Source of the DNA: Nitrospirae bacterium CG1_02_44_142
Lineage (GTDB): Bacteria > Nitrospirota > Thermodesulfovibrionia > Thermodesulfovibrionales > UBA1546
DNA length: 6,313 bases
Direction of reading: 5' to 3'
Assembly (NCBI GenBank): GCA_001871685.1
Contig: MNVK01000032.1
Span: 1-6,313 of the forward strand
The position numbers and the translations under genes were made by a program. How positions within the stretch are numbered: the stretch's first letter is position 1; every line of letters begins with the position of its first letter. Below the pieces are notes generated by a model that saw nothing but the letters and a program-made list of their open reading frames with translations, searched no databases and was not told the DNA's origin. Below, piece after piece: positions 1 through 5,879 of the stretch.

Positions 1-1
1 A

Positions 2-783
2 AAGCGGGTTAAAGGCGGAAGACTTGCAAAGATTGCCTATCCTGCAAAGGTAATCTCATTGATATTTTCTGACGTAATCGGAGACAGGCTGGATGTCATT
101 GCATCTGGACCAACAGCTCCGGATGAAACAACTTATAATGGTGCATTACAGGTATTAAAAAAATATGACCTGATGGATAAAGCCCCTCACCCTATAATTG
201 ATATTTTGAATAAAGGGATAAGCGGAATTATTCCGGAAACACCAAAACAGGGCAATTCCATATTTGAAAAAGTTAAAAACATAATTATAGGAAACAACAG
301 AATAGCCCTTAATGCCGCAAAACATAAGGCAGAGGAATTAGGCTTGAATACAGAAATACTTTCCTCCGAATTAACAGGTGAGGCGAGGGAGGTCGGCAGA
401 TGGCTTGCAATAAAAACCCGTGATGCGTTAAGCGTAAGGCGTGATGAGAAGATTTGTCTGATAAGCGGCGGTGAGACGTTAAAGGCGCTGGCGCTGGAGG
501 CAGGAACATGGAACTGGCGCTCGCATTTGCAATGGGAATAGAAGGGATTGAGGGCGTTACACTTCTCAGCGCAGGCACAGATGGAACGGATGGTCCGACA
601 GATGCAGCAGGAGCAATTATTGATGGGCAGACAGTCGCAAGGGCAAAGGCTATCGGTCTTGACTCAGGAACATATCTGGAGAATAATGATTCCTATGGTT
701 TCTTTAAACAGCTTAATGAACTTTTCATAACAGGCCCGACAGGGACAAATGTAATGGATATTCAGATAGTGGTAATTGGATGA
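2..783 (+). pseudogene. glycerate 2-kinase (MOFRL family), 5'-truncated by window edge and frameshifted
   Basis: This is the C-terminal part of a class II glycerate 2-kinase, an ATP-dependent cytosolic enzyme that phosphorylates D-glycerate. The frame is open from base 2 and reads KGGRLAKIAYPAKVISLI then FSDVIGDRLDVIASGPTAPD, a hallmark of the N-terminal kinase domain. It continues through LTGEAREVGRWLA to LISGGET (about 458-478), where the MOFRL domain begins. There the frame breaks: reading on from 476 gives unrelated residues and a stop at 539-541. From 481 the +2 frame gives KGAGAGGRNMELALAFAMG and LLSAGTDGTDGPTDAAGA, the expected MOFRL continuation, to TGA 781-783. Family members usually read GGETTVTVKG here, so about 10 nt (3n+1) seem to be missing at 476-480. 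The 3' end overlaps the next gene in ATGA. The family call is firm; whether the lesion is a real mutation or an assembly error cannot be told from one sequence. Confidence 0.88.
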
Positions 784-1600
784 AAAAGCCTATCATATTC
801 ACAGACCTGGATGGAACGCTTTTGGATTATTCAAACTATTCTTTTGAAAAGGCGCTGCCTGCTCTTCAATTGCTAAAAGACAGGGACGTCCCTCTTGTCA
901 TCTGTTCAAGCAAAACCAAAAAAGAGATAGAGTATTACAGGAAGAAACTTGATAATCACCATCCTTTTGTATCAGAAAATGGCGGAGGAATATTTATTCC
1001 TAAAAACTATTCAAAATTCAAAATTCAAAATTTCAGATTGAAAAAACAACGCACTATTATGTTATCAGGCTTGGCGTAAGCTATGCAGATTTAAGAAAAA
1101 CAATTATTGAATTGCGCAAAGAGGGTTTTTCGGTTAAGGGTTTCGGAGATATGACCGCACATGAGCTTGCAGAGAATGCTCACATGACAATAGAAGAGGC
1201 AGAAATGGCAAAGAAAAGGGATTTTGACGAGCCGTTTATTTACAGCGGACCTTCCCACAAACTGCCGCAGCTTTTGAAGGCCATCAAGAAAAAGGGGTTC
1301 AAGTTTACGCAGGGCAGATTCTTTCACATCCTCGGCAGCAGCAATAAGGGCATTGCTGTTTCCATACTGATAAATTTATATAAAAATAAATACAAAAAAA
1401 TTGAGACCATAGCCCTCGGCGACAGCCCTAATGACATTCCCATGCTTGTAAGGGTTGATTATCCTGTTATCGTTCAAAAACATGACGGCAGCTATGACAG
1501 TAAAATTAAAATTCCGTGCAGCATTAAGGCAAATGGAATCGGGCCTGAGGGTTGGAATAAGGCTGTTTTAAATAAAATTCTCTATATCTTCAGCGCATAA
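780..1600 (+). pseudogene. mpgP: mannosyl-3-phosphoglycerate phosphatase-like HAD hydrolase, one frameshift
   Basis: HAD-superfamily phosphatase of the MPGP/YedP type, which removes phosphate from mannosyl- (or glucosyl-) 3-phosphoglycerate to give the compatible solute. The ATG at 780 overlaps the kinase stop (ATGA), so translation is probably coupled; no strong Shine-Dalgarno is visible. The first frame carries HAD motif I (FTDLDGTLLD, residues 7-16), motif II (CSSKT, 42-46) and SENGGG, then meets a stop at 1077-1079. In the -1 frame, QIEKTTHYYVIRLGVSYADLRK is read from 1034. It is followed by VKGFGDMTAHELAE, AKKRDFDEPFIYSG, GRFFHILGSSNKG (motif III Lys) and GDSPNDIPML (motif IV), ending at TAA 1598-1600. 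Both halves are clearly one MPGP protein of about 270 residues. The shift must lie within about 1004-1076, where the two open frames overlap; that stretch contains the TTCAAAA repeat and an A6 run. One missing base (mod 3) explains it. Without frame correction the product lacks half of the active site. Confidence 0.85.
1010..1030 (+). repeat. three tandem copies of heptamer TTCAAAA inside mpgP
   Basis: TTCAAAA occurs three times head to tail (1010-1016, 1017-1023, 1024-1030) and is followed by the near-copy TTTCAGA. Seven is not a multiple of three, so a change in copy number shifts the frame. Gaining one copy, or losing two, would exactly reconnect the two mpgP frames without creating a stop. 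The A6 run at 1041-1046 is a competing site for the lesion, since one more A would also restore the frame. Confidence 0.8.
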
Positions 1601-1633
1601 TACCTCAGCCGGGCATAGACCGTTGAAATAACA

Positions 1634-2791
1634 TCAGGCGTCCCATTTAATATAGTTTCTTATTACAAATGGGGTAAGCATTGTGGTTAGCAAAGACATT
1701 GCCACTATTGAAACATAGACGTCCTGCTTGATTATATTAGAGGTCAGCCCTATTAAGGCCGCTATCATCGCAACTTCGCCGCGTGGAGACATCCCGAATC
1801 CAATAACTAACGATTCGGTTTTATTGAATCCTGCCAGCCTTGATGCAATGCCGCAGCCGGCAACCTTACTGAACACAGCAACCAGAAGTAATATTATAAA
1901 AAACGGCAATATACCGGGGCTTAACTCTCTAAGATTTGCAAGAATCCCGAGACTGATGAAGAATATTGCGCCGAAGATTACATGCAAATACTCGGCCCCG
2001 TCTTTCAGGTCTTTGCTGTTTTTAAATCTTATGCCTTCCAGCGCCGCCCCTGCCAGAAATGCTCCAACGATTGCCGACAAACCGAGTAATTCTGCAGCAG
2101 AGGAGTAGAAGAAACAGAGCATTATTGCAGTAATAAATAAAAGGTGCGGATGCTTTTTTGCAAACCCCGCTTCATCCAATCTCAAAAATATTCTCTTTAT
2201 ATAAGGGGCGGCGAATATGCAGGCGGATAAAAAGACTATGGACTCTATTGCTATTATTAATATCCCTAAGACTGCTATATTCTCTGCCCGCGTGCTCTGG
2301 ATTGTAATTGACAGCGCTAATAAGCCAAGCACATCGTCTATAACCGCCGCGCCGATTATTGCCTTTGCCGCAGGGGTATTCAGTTTTTTCATTTCCTGCA
2401 GCACGCTTGCCGTAATAGCAATACTTGTCGCGGTCAAGGCTACGCCTATAAACATTGATTCATTAAAATTATAGCCGAATAAATTCCCCAGGAAATAACC
2501 TGCCGCCCACGGCACGACGACTCCGATTAATGCTATAAACATATATTTTATCTGATAGACGTCTTTAATCCTGAATTCAAGGCCTATTGCAAATAAAAGC
2601 ATTATTGCCCCGAGGTGCGCAAGCATCTTAACGGCGTCGCTGTATTGAACAATAGAAAAAATGCTGGGGCCGATTATTATTCCGATAATAATTATACCGA
2701 CAACCGCCGACTGGTTAATCCTTGAAGCCAGGAGATAGCCTGCAAGCGCAAACAGCAGGATTACGCTTATCTGTAATTCAACGGCAGCCAT
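1634..2791 (-). CDS. CPA2-family cation:proton antiporter (Kef/NapA-type membrane domain)
   Basis: Integral inner-membrane Na+(or K+)/H+ exchanger of 385 residues, the usual length for the membrane domain alone; no TrkA-N/RCK regulatory domain follows. The protein is hydrophobic throughout, with about 12-13 predicted membrane segments. Family signatures are visible: TATSIAITASV (residues 120-130, the unwound helix), the ion-binding pair in AAVIDDVLGL (Asp152-Asp153), Lys309 in FSKVAGCG and MSPRGEVAMI with Arg337. The DD pair points to electrogenic, NapA-like exchange, although ion selectivity cannot be read from the sequence. ATG 2791-2789 is the only sensible start: an in-frame stop lies two codons upstream and no other start codon follows closely. 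There is no Shine-Dalgarno in front of it. The gene converges on mpgP, with 33 nt between the stops, and is separated from the Usp operon by a terminator, so it is probably transcribed alone. Confidence 0.93.
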   Translation of the reverse strand: MAAVELQISVILLFALAGYLLASRINQSAVVGIIIIGIIIGPSIFSIVQYSDAVKMLAHLGAIMLLFAIGLEFRIKDVYQIKYMFIALIGVVVPWAAGYFLGNLFGYNFNESMFIGVALTATSIAITASVLQEMKKLNTPAAKAIIGAAVIDDVLGLLALSITIQSTRAENIAVLGILIIAIESIVFLSACIFAAPYIKRIFLRLDEAGFAKKHPHLLFITAIMLCFFYSSAAELLGLSAIVGAFLAGAALEGIRFKNSKDLKDGAEYLHVIFGAIFFISLGILANLRELSPGILPFFIILLLVAVFSKVAGCGIASRLAGFNKTESLVIGFGMSPRGEVAMIAALIGLTSNIIKQDVYVSIVAMSLLTTMLTPFVIRNYIKWDA

Positions 2792-2793
2792 AC

Positions 2794-2825
2794 ATTATAG
2801 TGTAAAATTTCCGTTTTAAATGCAA
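2794..2825 (-). promoter_or_regulatory. possible promoter abutting the antiporter start codon
   Basis: On the minus strand a perfect TATAAT (2799-2794) stands 2 nt before the ATG. An overlapping TACACT (2804-2799) could serve as an alternative -10, placing the transcript start at about 2792. A weak TTGCAT (2825-2820) lies 15 nt from TACACT and 20 nt from TATAAT, so the -35 is poor. No ribosome-binding site fits between, which would make the mRNA leaderless or nearly so. The evidence is position and the -10 match only. Confidence 0.4.
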
Positions 2826-2827
2826 GG

Positions 2828-2869
2828 AAAAAATGAAAAGCCCCCCGATATTATCGGGGGGCTTTTCAT
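2828..2869 (-). terminator. strong rho-independent terminator of the Usp/TSUP operon
   Basis: Two perfectly complementary 18-nt arms (2833-2850 and 2852-2869) flank one central T. Each arm has a run of six C or G next to an A/T run. On the minus strand the stem is followed by TTTTTT (2833-2828), a proper U-tract. It lies 20 nt after the stop of the tandem Usp gene and before the antiporter promoter, so it ends the operon and insulates the next gene. Confidence 0.92.
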
Positions 2870-2888
2870 GAAACACTCTGTATTTAGA

Positions 2889-3743
2889 TTACACCTTAAC
2901 CACAAGCGCCGGACAGGGGGCATAACCTATAACCTTCTCTGCTACGCTTCCCATGAGAAGTCTTTTTATCCCTGTCCTTCCGTGACTCCCCATGATAATA
3001 ACGTCTGCTTTTTCTTTTTTGGCGAGGTCTGTTATTACCTCATAAGATTCGCCTTCGCCTGTAAAAGTTGATGTTTTGATATTAAACGCCTCTGCTTTTT
3101 TCTTAACATCCGCAACAAATTCCTTTGCCTTTTGGGCCATATCGTCAACAACCTGCGGAGCCTCGGCATAGAATTCTGAGGGCACATCAATAACAGAAAC
3201 AGCCAGGAGTTCGCCGCCGTATGATTTCGCAAAGTCTATCGCCTTTGCAACCGCCGCCTCGCTGTATTTTGAGCCGTCAGTGGCAACAAGCGCCTTCTTC
3301 CATCCAACAGTGGTATCTCTCGGCACAACGAGGACGTCTATGTGGCTGTAACCGATTACTCTTGCAGTAACGCTTCCCACAAAAACCCTTTCAATTCTCC
3401 TGAGCCCTCTCCGGCCCATCACTATTAAATCGCAGTTCTCCGCATCGGCCAGGTCCACAATTCTTTCATGCGCCTCGCCTTCTTCACACACTGTTTTAAG
3501 CAAAACTTTTGCTTCCTTTGCCATTTTATCAGCCTTTGAAAGAGCTTCATCGCAGGGCTTTCTCATGGACGCCAGGATATTGCCAACTGCCACAAGGTCC
3601 AGGTCTCCCTGATATGGCGGGATAACGGAAACGGCTGTTATCCAGTTCCCCTCATTCTGAGCCAGCTTAAATGCCTCTTTCAAGGCATGCATACTGGTTT
3701 CAGAGCCGTCAACTGCAGCTAAAATCTTCCTGTATCTTCCCAC
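2889..3743 (-). CDS. tandem-domain universal stress protein (UspA x2)
   Basis: Cytosolic protein of 284 residues made of two consecutive Usp domains (about 1-142 and 147-284). Each begins with the beta-strand/Asp signature (ILAAVDGS at 7-14; ALVATDGS at 151-158). Each ends with an intact nucleotide-binding motif G-x2-G-x9-G-S: GRRG...VGS (Gly110, Gly113, Gly123, Ser124) and GSHG...MGS (Gly252, Gly255, Gly265, Ser266). Both halves should therefore bind ATP, and tandem Usps commonly form an intramolecular dimer. The start is GTG at 3743. It follows the permease stop by 2 nt, and an AGGTG just upstream overlaps that stop codon, a typical translational coupling arrangement. It is the last gene of the operon. 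Its partnership with the permease suggests a regulatory or stress-sensing role for transport; that is inference. Family assignment is very secure. Confidence 0.95.
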   Translation of the reverse strand: MGRYRKILAAVDGSETSMHALKEAFKLAQNEGNWITAVSVIPPYQGDLDLVAVGNILASMRKPCDEALSKADKMAKEAKVLLKTVCEEGEAHERIVDLADAENCDLIVMGRRGLRRIERVFVGSVTARVIGYSHIDVLVVPRDTTVGWKKALVATDGSKYSEAAVAKAIDFAKSYGGELLAVSVIDVPSEFYAEAPQVVDDMAQKAKEFVADVKKKAEAFNIKTSTFTGEGESYEVITDLAKKEKADVIIMGSHGRTGIKRLLMGSVAEKVIGYAPCPALVVKV

Positions 3744-3745
3744 GG

Positions 3746-4834
3746 CTACACCTCTCTGTGTTTCAAAACTTCTTTAGACATTTTCCGCTCTGCCATAAGA
3801 CCGCTCCATATTGATTTCAGAACAATGAAGGCCCCGCTGAACAGCGCGAATACCATTATAGCAAAGCTTGTGTTTTTTAGTATCTTCACCGTACCTTCAG
3901 CAATGGGCTGTATCAAACCTAACTGTGCCATATATACCGGAACCATCAAGCCCCGGCTGAAAAGGATTATTACCATGATAACGCCCATAACTAATTTTAT
4001 TATAAACGGTTTTACATATGTAGTGCCGACCGCGCCAAGCTGGATTCCAAACAGCGAGCCGGCAAGTATTATCATCGCCAGGCGGATGTCAACTAGGCCA
4101 TGAAGGGCAAATTTAAAAGAGCCTCCCATACCCATAACAAACGCGATTACCAGCTCACTTGCAGACGCCATAAGGCTCGGCGCTCCGAGGACATATATCA
4201 TACCCGGCACTCCGATAAAACCTCCAACTGCAATCGTTGCGGCAAGCATGCCTGTTGCAAATCCAAGAGGTATTGTGAAGAGAACAGAAATCTTTGTATT
4301 CAGGCTCTTGAAATAGACCATTGTGCCCGGAATGTTGACAGACTGCACCCATTTTGCGAGTTTCGTTGCCTTTTCCTCTTCATTTGTAGTCCCTGATTTA
4401 TAAGTCTTGATGGCGTCCCACAAGACAAAACCTCCGACTACAGCAAGTATTACAACAAAGGCTGCGCTGACGTAAAGATTTGAACCGGCGTCTCCAAAGG
4501 TCTTTTTGATGCCTTCCTGTATATGCGCTCCATAAAGAACGCCTGCCTCGCCTGAGACGCCCATAACAAGGCCCAATTTCCAGTCTACCTGCCCGTATTT
4601 TGCGCGCTTGATTGCGCCGACAAGCGCCTTCGGAAACTTGTGGCACATATTGCTTGCAACAGCTATAAGCCCCGGAACGCCGAGGCTCATCATGGCAGGC
4701 GTAAGGACAAAGGCGCCTCCTGAGCCTATGAATCCGCTCACCAGGCCCCCTACAAATCCGACAAAAAACAGATAGGTAATATTTATCCAGTTAAGGTCTA
4801 TAAAATTTGATGCTGCATTCACAATATCATGCAT
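3746..4834 (-). CDS. TauE/SafE (TSUP) family permease, probable sulfite/organosulfonate exporter
   Basis: Polytopic inner-membrane protein of 362 residues with the two-fold TSUP repeat. The first half has FVGFVGGLVSGFIGSGGAFVLTPAMMSLG (residues 24-52) and ASNMCHKFPKALVGAIKRAKYGQVDW (60-85). The second has GFATGMLAATIAVGGFIGVPGMIYVLG (191-217), SASELVIAFVMG and ILAGSLFGIQLGAVG (256-270). A hydrophilic stretch at about 143-165 (TYKSGTTNEEEKATKLAK) separates the halves. It is longer than the short TSUP proteins of about 250 residues, having a long N-terminal half and an extra C-terminal membrane segment (about 322-346). TSUP members export sulfite, sulfoacetate, taurine-related or other small anions, but the substrate here is not readable. 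The ATG at 4834 is 1 nt after the stop of the small membrane protein gene, and its AAGGAG lies inside the 3' end of that gene. Position inside the operon suggests function together with the small membrane protein and the Usps. Confidence 0.92.
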   Translation of the reverse strand: MHDIVNAASNFIDLNWINITYLFFVGFVGGLVSGFIGSGGAFVLTPAMMSLGVPGLIAVASNMCHKFPKALVGAIKRAKYGQVDWKLGLVMGVSGEAGVLYGAHIQEGIKKTFGDAGSNLYVSAAFVVILAVVGGFVLWDAIKTYKSGTTNEEEKATKLAKWVQSVNIPGTMVYFKSLNTKISVLFTIPLGFATGMLAATIAVGGFIGVPGMIYVLGAPSLMASASELVIAFVMGMGGSFKFALHGLVDIRLAMIILAGSLFGIQLGAVGTTYVKPFIIKLVMGVIMVIILFSRGLMVPVYMAQLGLIQPIAEGTVKILKNTSFAIMVFALFSGAFIVLKSIWSGLMAERKMSKEVLKHREV

Positions 4835-4835
4835 T

Positions 4836-5096
4836 TTATTTCATCTCCTTTTTCTTCTTTGCGGCCTCAACCCCCAGCACTGTCCAGAAACTGCCTGTGA
4901 ACGTTCCGTGAAAGTATGAGAAAACAAAAGCGGTTATAATAGGAAGAAATGCGTATATGCCGCCCTTCCCGAAGTTGCTGTTAATAATATCCTGATTGAG
5001 CAAAAGCCCTGCATAAAGCGCTATTGAAACAACCCCCATGATTATCATCTTTCCTACCGGCTTCTTTCTGACTTTTTTGTTTAATCCTGACGCCAT
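4836..5096 (-). CDS. small two-helix membrane protein of unknown function
   Basis: Predicted 86-residue protein that I do not recognise as a named family. A basic N-terminus (KKVRKKPVGK, residues 7-16) precedes a first membrane helix (about 17-33, MIIMGVVSIALYAGLLL). A short polar loop (NQDIINSNFGKG) and a second hydrophobic stretch (about 46-75, with FSYFHGTFTGSFW) follow, then a Lys-rich tail (AAKKKKEMK). The positive-inside rule suggests that both ends face the cytoplasm. The start is set at ATG 5096 because AAAGGAGG stands 4 nt upstream; the longer reading from 5138 would translate this Shine-Dalgarno as KGGE and overlap the previous gene. Its 3' end carries the ribosome-binding site of the TSUP permease gene, which starts 1 nt after its stop, so the two are very likely coupled. 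It may be an accessory subunit of the permease; that is inference from position. Confidence 0.8.
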   Translation of the reverse strand: MASGLNKKVRKKPVGKMIIMGVVSIALYAGLLLNQDIINSNFGKGGIYAFLPIITAFVFSYFHGTFTGSFWTVLGVEAAKKKKEMK

Positions 5097-5100
5097 CTCT

Positions 5101-5108
5101 CCTCCTTT
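5101..5108 (-). promoter_or_regulatory. Shine-Dalgarno AAAGGAGG deciding the start of the small membrane protein
   Basis: On the minus strand AAAGGAGG is followed by AGAG and ATG (5096). It fits the anti-Shine-Dalgarno well and favours the 86-residue product over a 100-residue one that would overlap the upstream gene. Confidence 0.8.
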
Positions 5109-5118
5109 AATCTTTAAG

Positions 5119-5304
5119 TTATTTGCTGCCTGCGGCATTCACTGCGAGCTCAGATGTATAGCCGCAGCTCGGGGCTGTTTTTCCCTCGGGCTGAGCATCT
5201 TCCTTGAGTATCTCCCTTGCCGTTTCGAACTCTCCGGCCTCGGCAAATGCTGCCACAGTCATGAGTGTCTCAAATCTTTTTACGAGTTTCTTCAGTCCTT
5301 TCAT
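5119..5304 (-). CDS. 61-residue protein carrying a free-standing AFAEAG-ETxRE helical motif
   Basis: Short soluble protein of no named family that I recognise. Residues 10-34 (RFETLMTVAAFAEAGEFETAREILK) look like a helix-turn-helix pair reminiscent of one TPR-type hairpin. The same motif occurs in the Usp-like protein encoded directly upstream (its residues 53-75), with 12 of 23 residues identical, and a 13-nt identical DNA stretch lies within it. The remaining tail (about 35-61) is polar, with a single Cys47. The ATG at 5304 has a strong AAGGAGGGG just upstream, and the gene starts 17 nt after the stop of the Usp-like gene, so it is a real co-transcribed gene despite its size. A role as adaptor or competitor for whatever the motif binds in the Usp-like protein is possible; this is speculation. 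Confidence 0.8.
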   Translation of the reverse strand: MKGLKKLVKRFETLMTVAAFAEAGEFETAREILKEDAQPEGKTAPSCGYTSELAVNAAGSK

Positions 5305-5321
5305 TTTCCCCTCCTTCTTTG

Positions 5322-5825
5322 TTACGCCTCAGCCTTTGCAGCCATCATCGTAACGATTGGTTTTGTTATATTTTTGAGCATCTTTCTAACGTCCAATAAT
5401 TTTTTATCGCCTGAAAGATTTGGGCTTAATAGAATCATGTCAATGCACGGCTTGTTTTTGATAAAATCCTTTACCACCTCTATTGCTTCGCCTGTTTTAA
5501 CCTCAGATGAGAAATCAATATTTGCATCCCTGCATTTTTCAGTCAGTTCATTTATCTTTTTTTCTGCGGTATCTTTAATCTTTTTGCCTTGCGCATTCAT
5601 TAGCTCTCTAACTGTTTCATGGTCTCCTGCCTCGGCAAATGCAACTGCAGCCATCACGTCTTCGTATTTGTCCAGCACTCCTTTGCCGTAAATCATCAGC
5701 AGCTCAATCCCTGCATTCAATGACTTTGCAAGCTCAAGCACGTACGAGAAGCCCTTATCGCAGTCTTCACCCCCTTTTGTTACAAATAAAAGTTTTTCCT
5801 TCATTTCCATTTGTTTCCCATTCAC
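5322..5825 (-). CDS. degenerate Usp-fold protein with embedded AFAEAG-ETxRE motif
   Basis: First gene of the operon, up to 167 residues. The N-terminal KLLFVTKGGEDCDKGFSYVLELAKSLNAGIELLMIYG (about 11-47) matches strand 1, helix 1 and strand 2 of the Usp fold. The C-terminal half (VKTGEAIEVVKDFIKNKPCIDMILLSP ... ITKPIVTMM) matches strands 3 to 5. The Usp nucleotide motif G-x2-G-x9-G-S is absent, replaced by LSPNLSGDKKLLDVRKML, and the usual Asp after strand 1 is not in place, so ATP binding is doubtful. Residues 53-75 (KYEDVMAAVAFAEAGDHETVREL) form a helical segment shared with the next gene. The long reading starts at GTG 5825 inside the tandem octamer repeats. ATG codons at 5810 or 5804 are equally plausible, and the latter gives MKEKLLFVT, a more typical Usp beginning; no start has a strong Shine-Dalgarno. 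The reading frame is secure, the exact start is not. Confidence 0.85.
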   Translation of the reverse strand: MNGKQMEMKEKLLFVTKGGEDCDKGFSYVLELAKSLNAGIELLMIYGKGVLDKYEDVMAAVAFAEAGDHETVRELMNAQGKKIKDTAEKKINELTEKCRDANIDFSSEVKTGEAIEVVKDFIKNKPCIDMILLSPNLSGDKKLLDVRKMLKNITKPIVTMMAAKAEA

Positions 5826-5851
5826 CTATTCACCGATTAACCGATTCACCT
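5820..5851. repeat. four tandem 8-bp repeats (ATTCACCT / ATTCACCG / ATTAACCG / ATTCACCT)
   Basis: Consensus ATTCACCK repeats four times without gaps (5820-5827, 5828-5835, 5836-5843, 5844-5851), followed by a partial ATTAG. Read on the minus strand it gives repeated GGTGAAT. It fills the space between the sigma-54-like element and the coding part of the Usp-like gene, so it would form the 5' leader of the operon mRNA and overlap the longest reading of the gene. Confidence 0.85.
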
Positions 5852-5862
5852 ATTAGCTATAT

Positions 5863-5879
5863 ACCAAGAGGCGTGCCAG
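5863..5879 (-). promoter_or_regulatory. sigma-54 (RpoN)-type promoter candidate for the Usp/TSUP operon
   Basis: The minus strand reads CTGGCACGCCTCTTGGT, against the consensus YTGGCACGRNNNTTGCW. The -24 element TGGCACG is complete with correct spacing to TTG. The -12 element is TTGG instead of TTGC, and position R is C. The predicted start is near 5852, giving a leader of about 27-48 nt to the possible start codons. An activator-dependent promoter would suit a conditional stress/export operon. Strand and location fit the operon well; the imperfect -12 GC lowers confidence. Confidence 0.5.

Noticed and set aside
476..484. Programmed ribosomal frameshift in the glycerate kinase
   Set aside because: No slippery heptamer is present. 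Conserved residues of the GGETTVTVKG segment are missing, which points to deleted bases.
1601..1633. Terminator between the convergent mpgP and antiporter genes
   Set aside because: No stem followed by a T-run can be formed on either strand in this short gap.
3825..4396. Plus-strand open frames opposite the TSUP permease
   Set aside because: Low-complexity or basic translations with no start signals, lying fully antisense to a well-conserved membrane protein gene.
5096..5138. Longer start (100 residues) for the small membrane protein
   Set aside because: The extension translates the Shine-Dalgarno sequence and overlaps the preceding gene; ATG 5096 is far better placed.
5038..5691. 217-codon open frame on the plus strand opposite the small genes and Usp-like gene
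   Set aside because: It is antisense to three genes with good ribosome-binding sites and family features. Its Leu/Phe/Ser-rich composition is that of a reverse-complement shadow, and it matches no family.
5820..5851. CRISPR-type array
   Set aside because: Units are 8 bp and contiguous, with no spacers.
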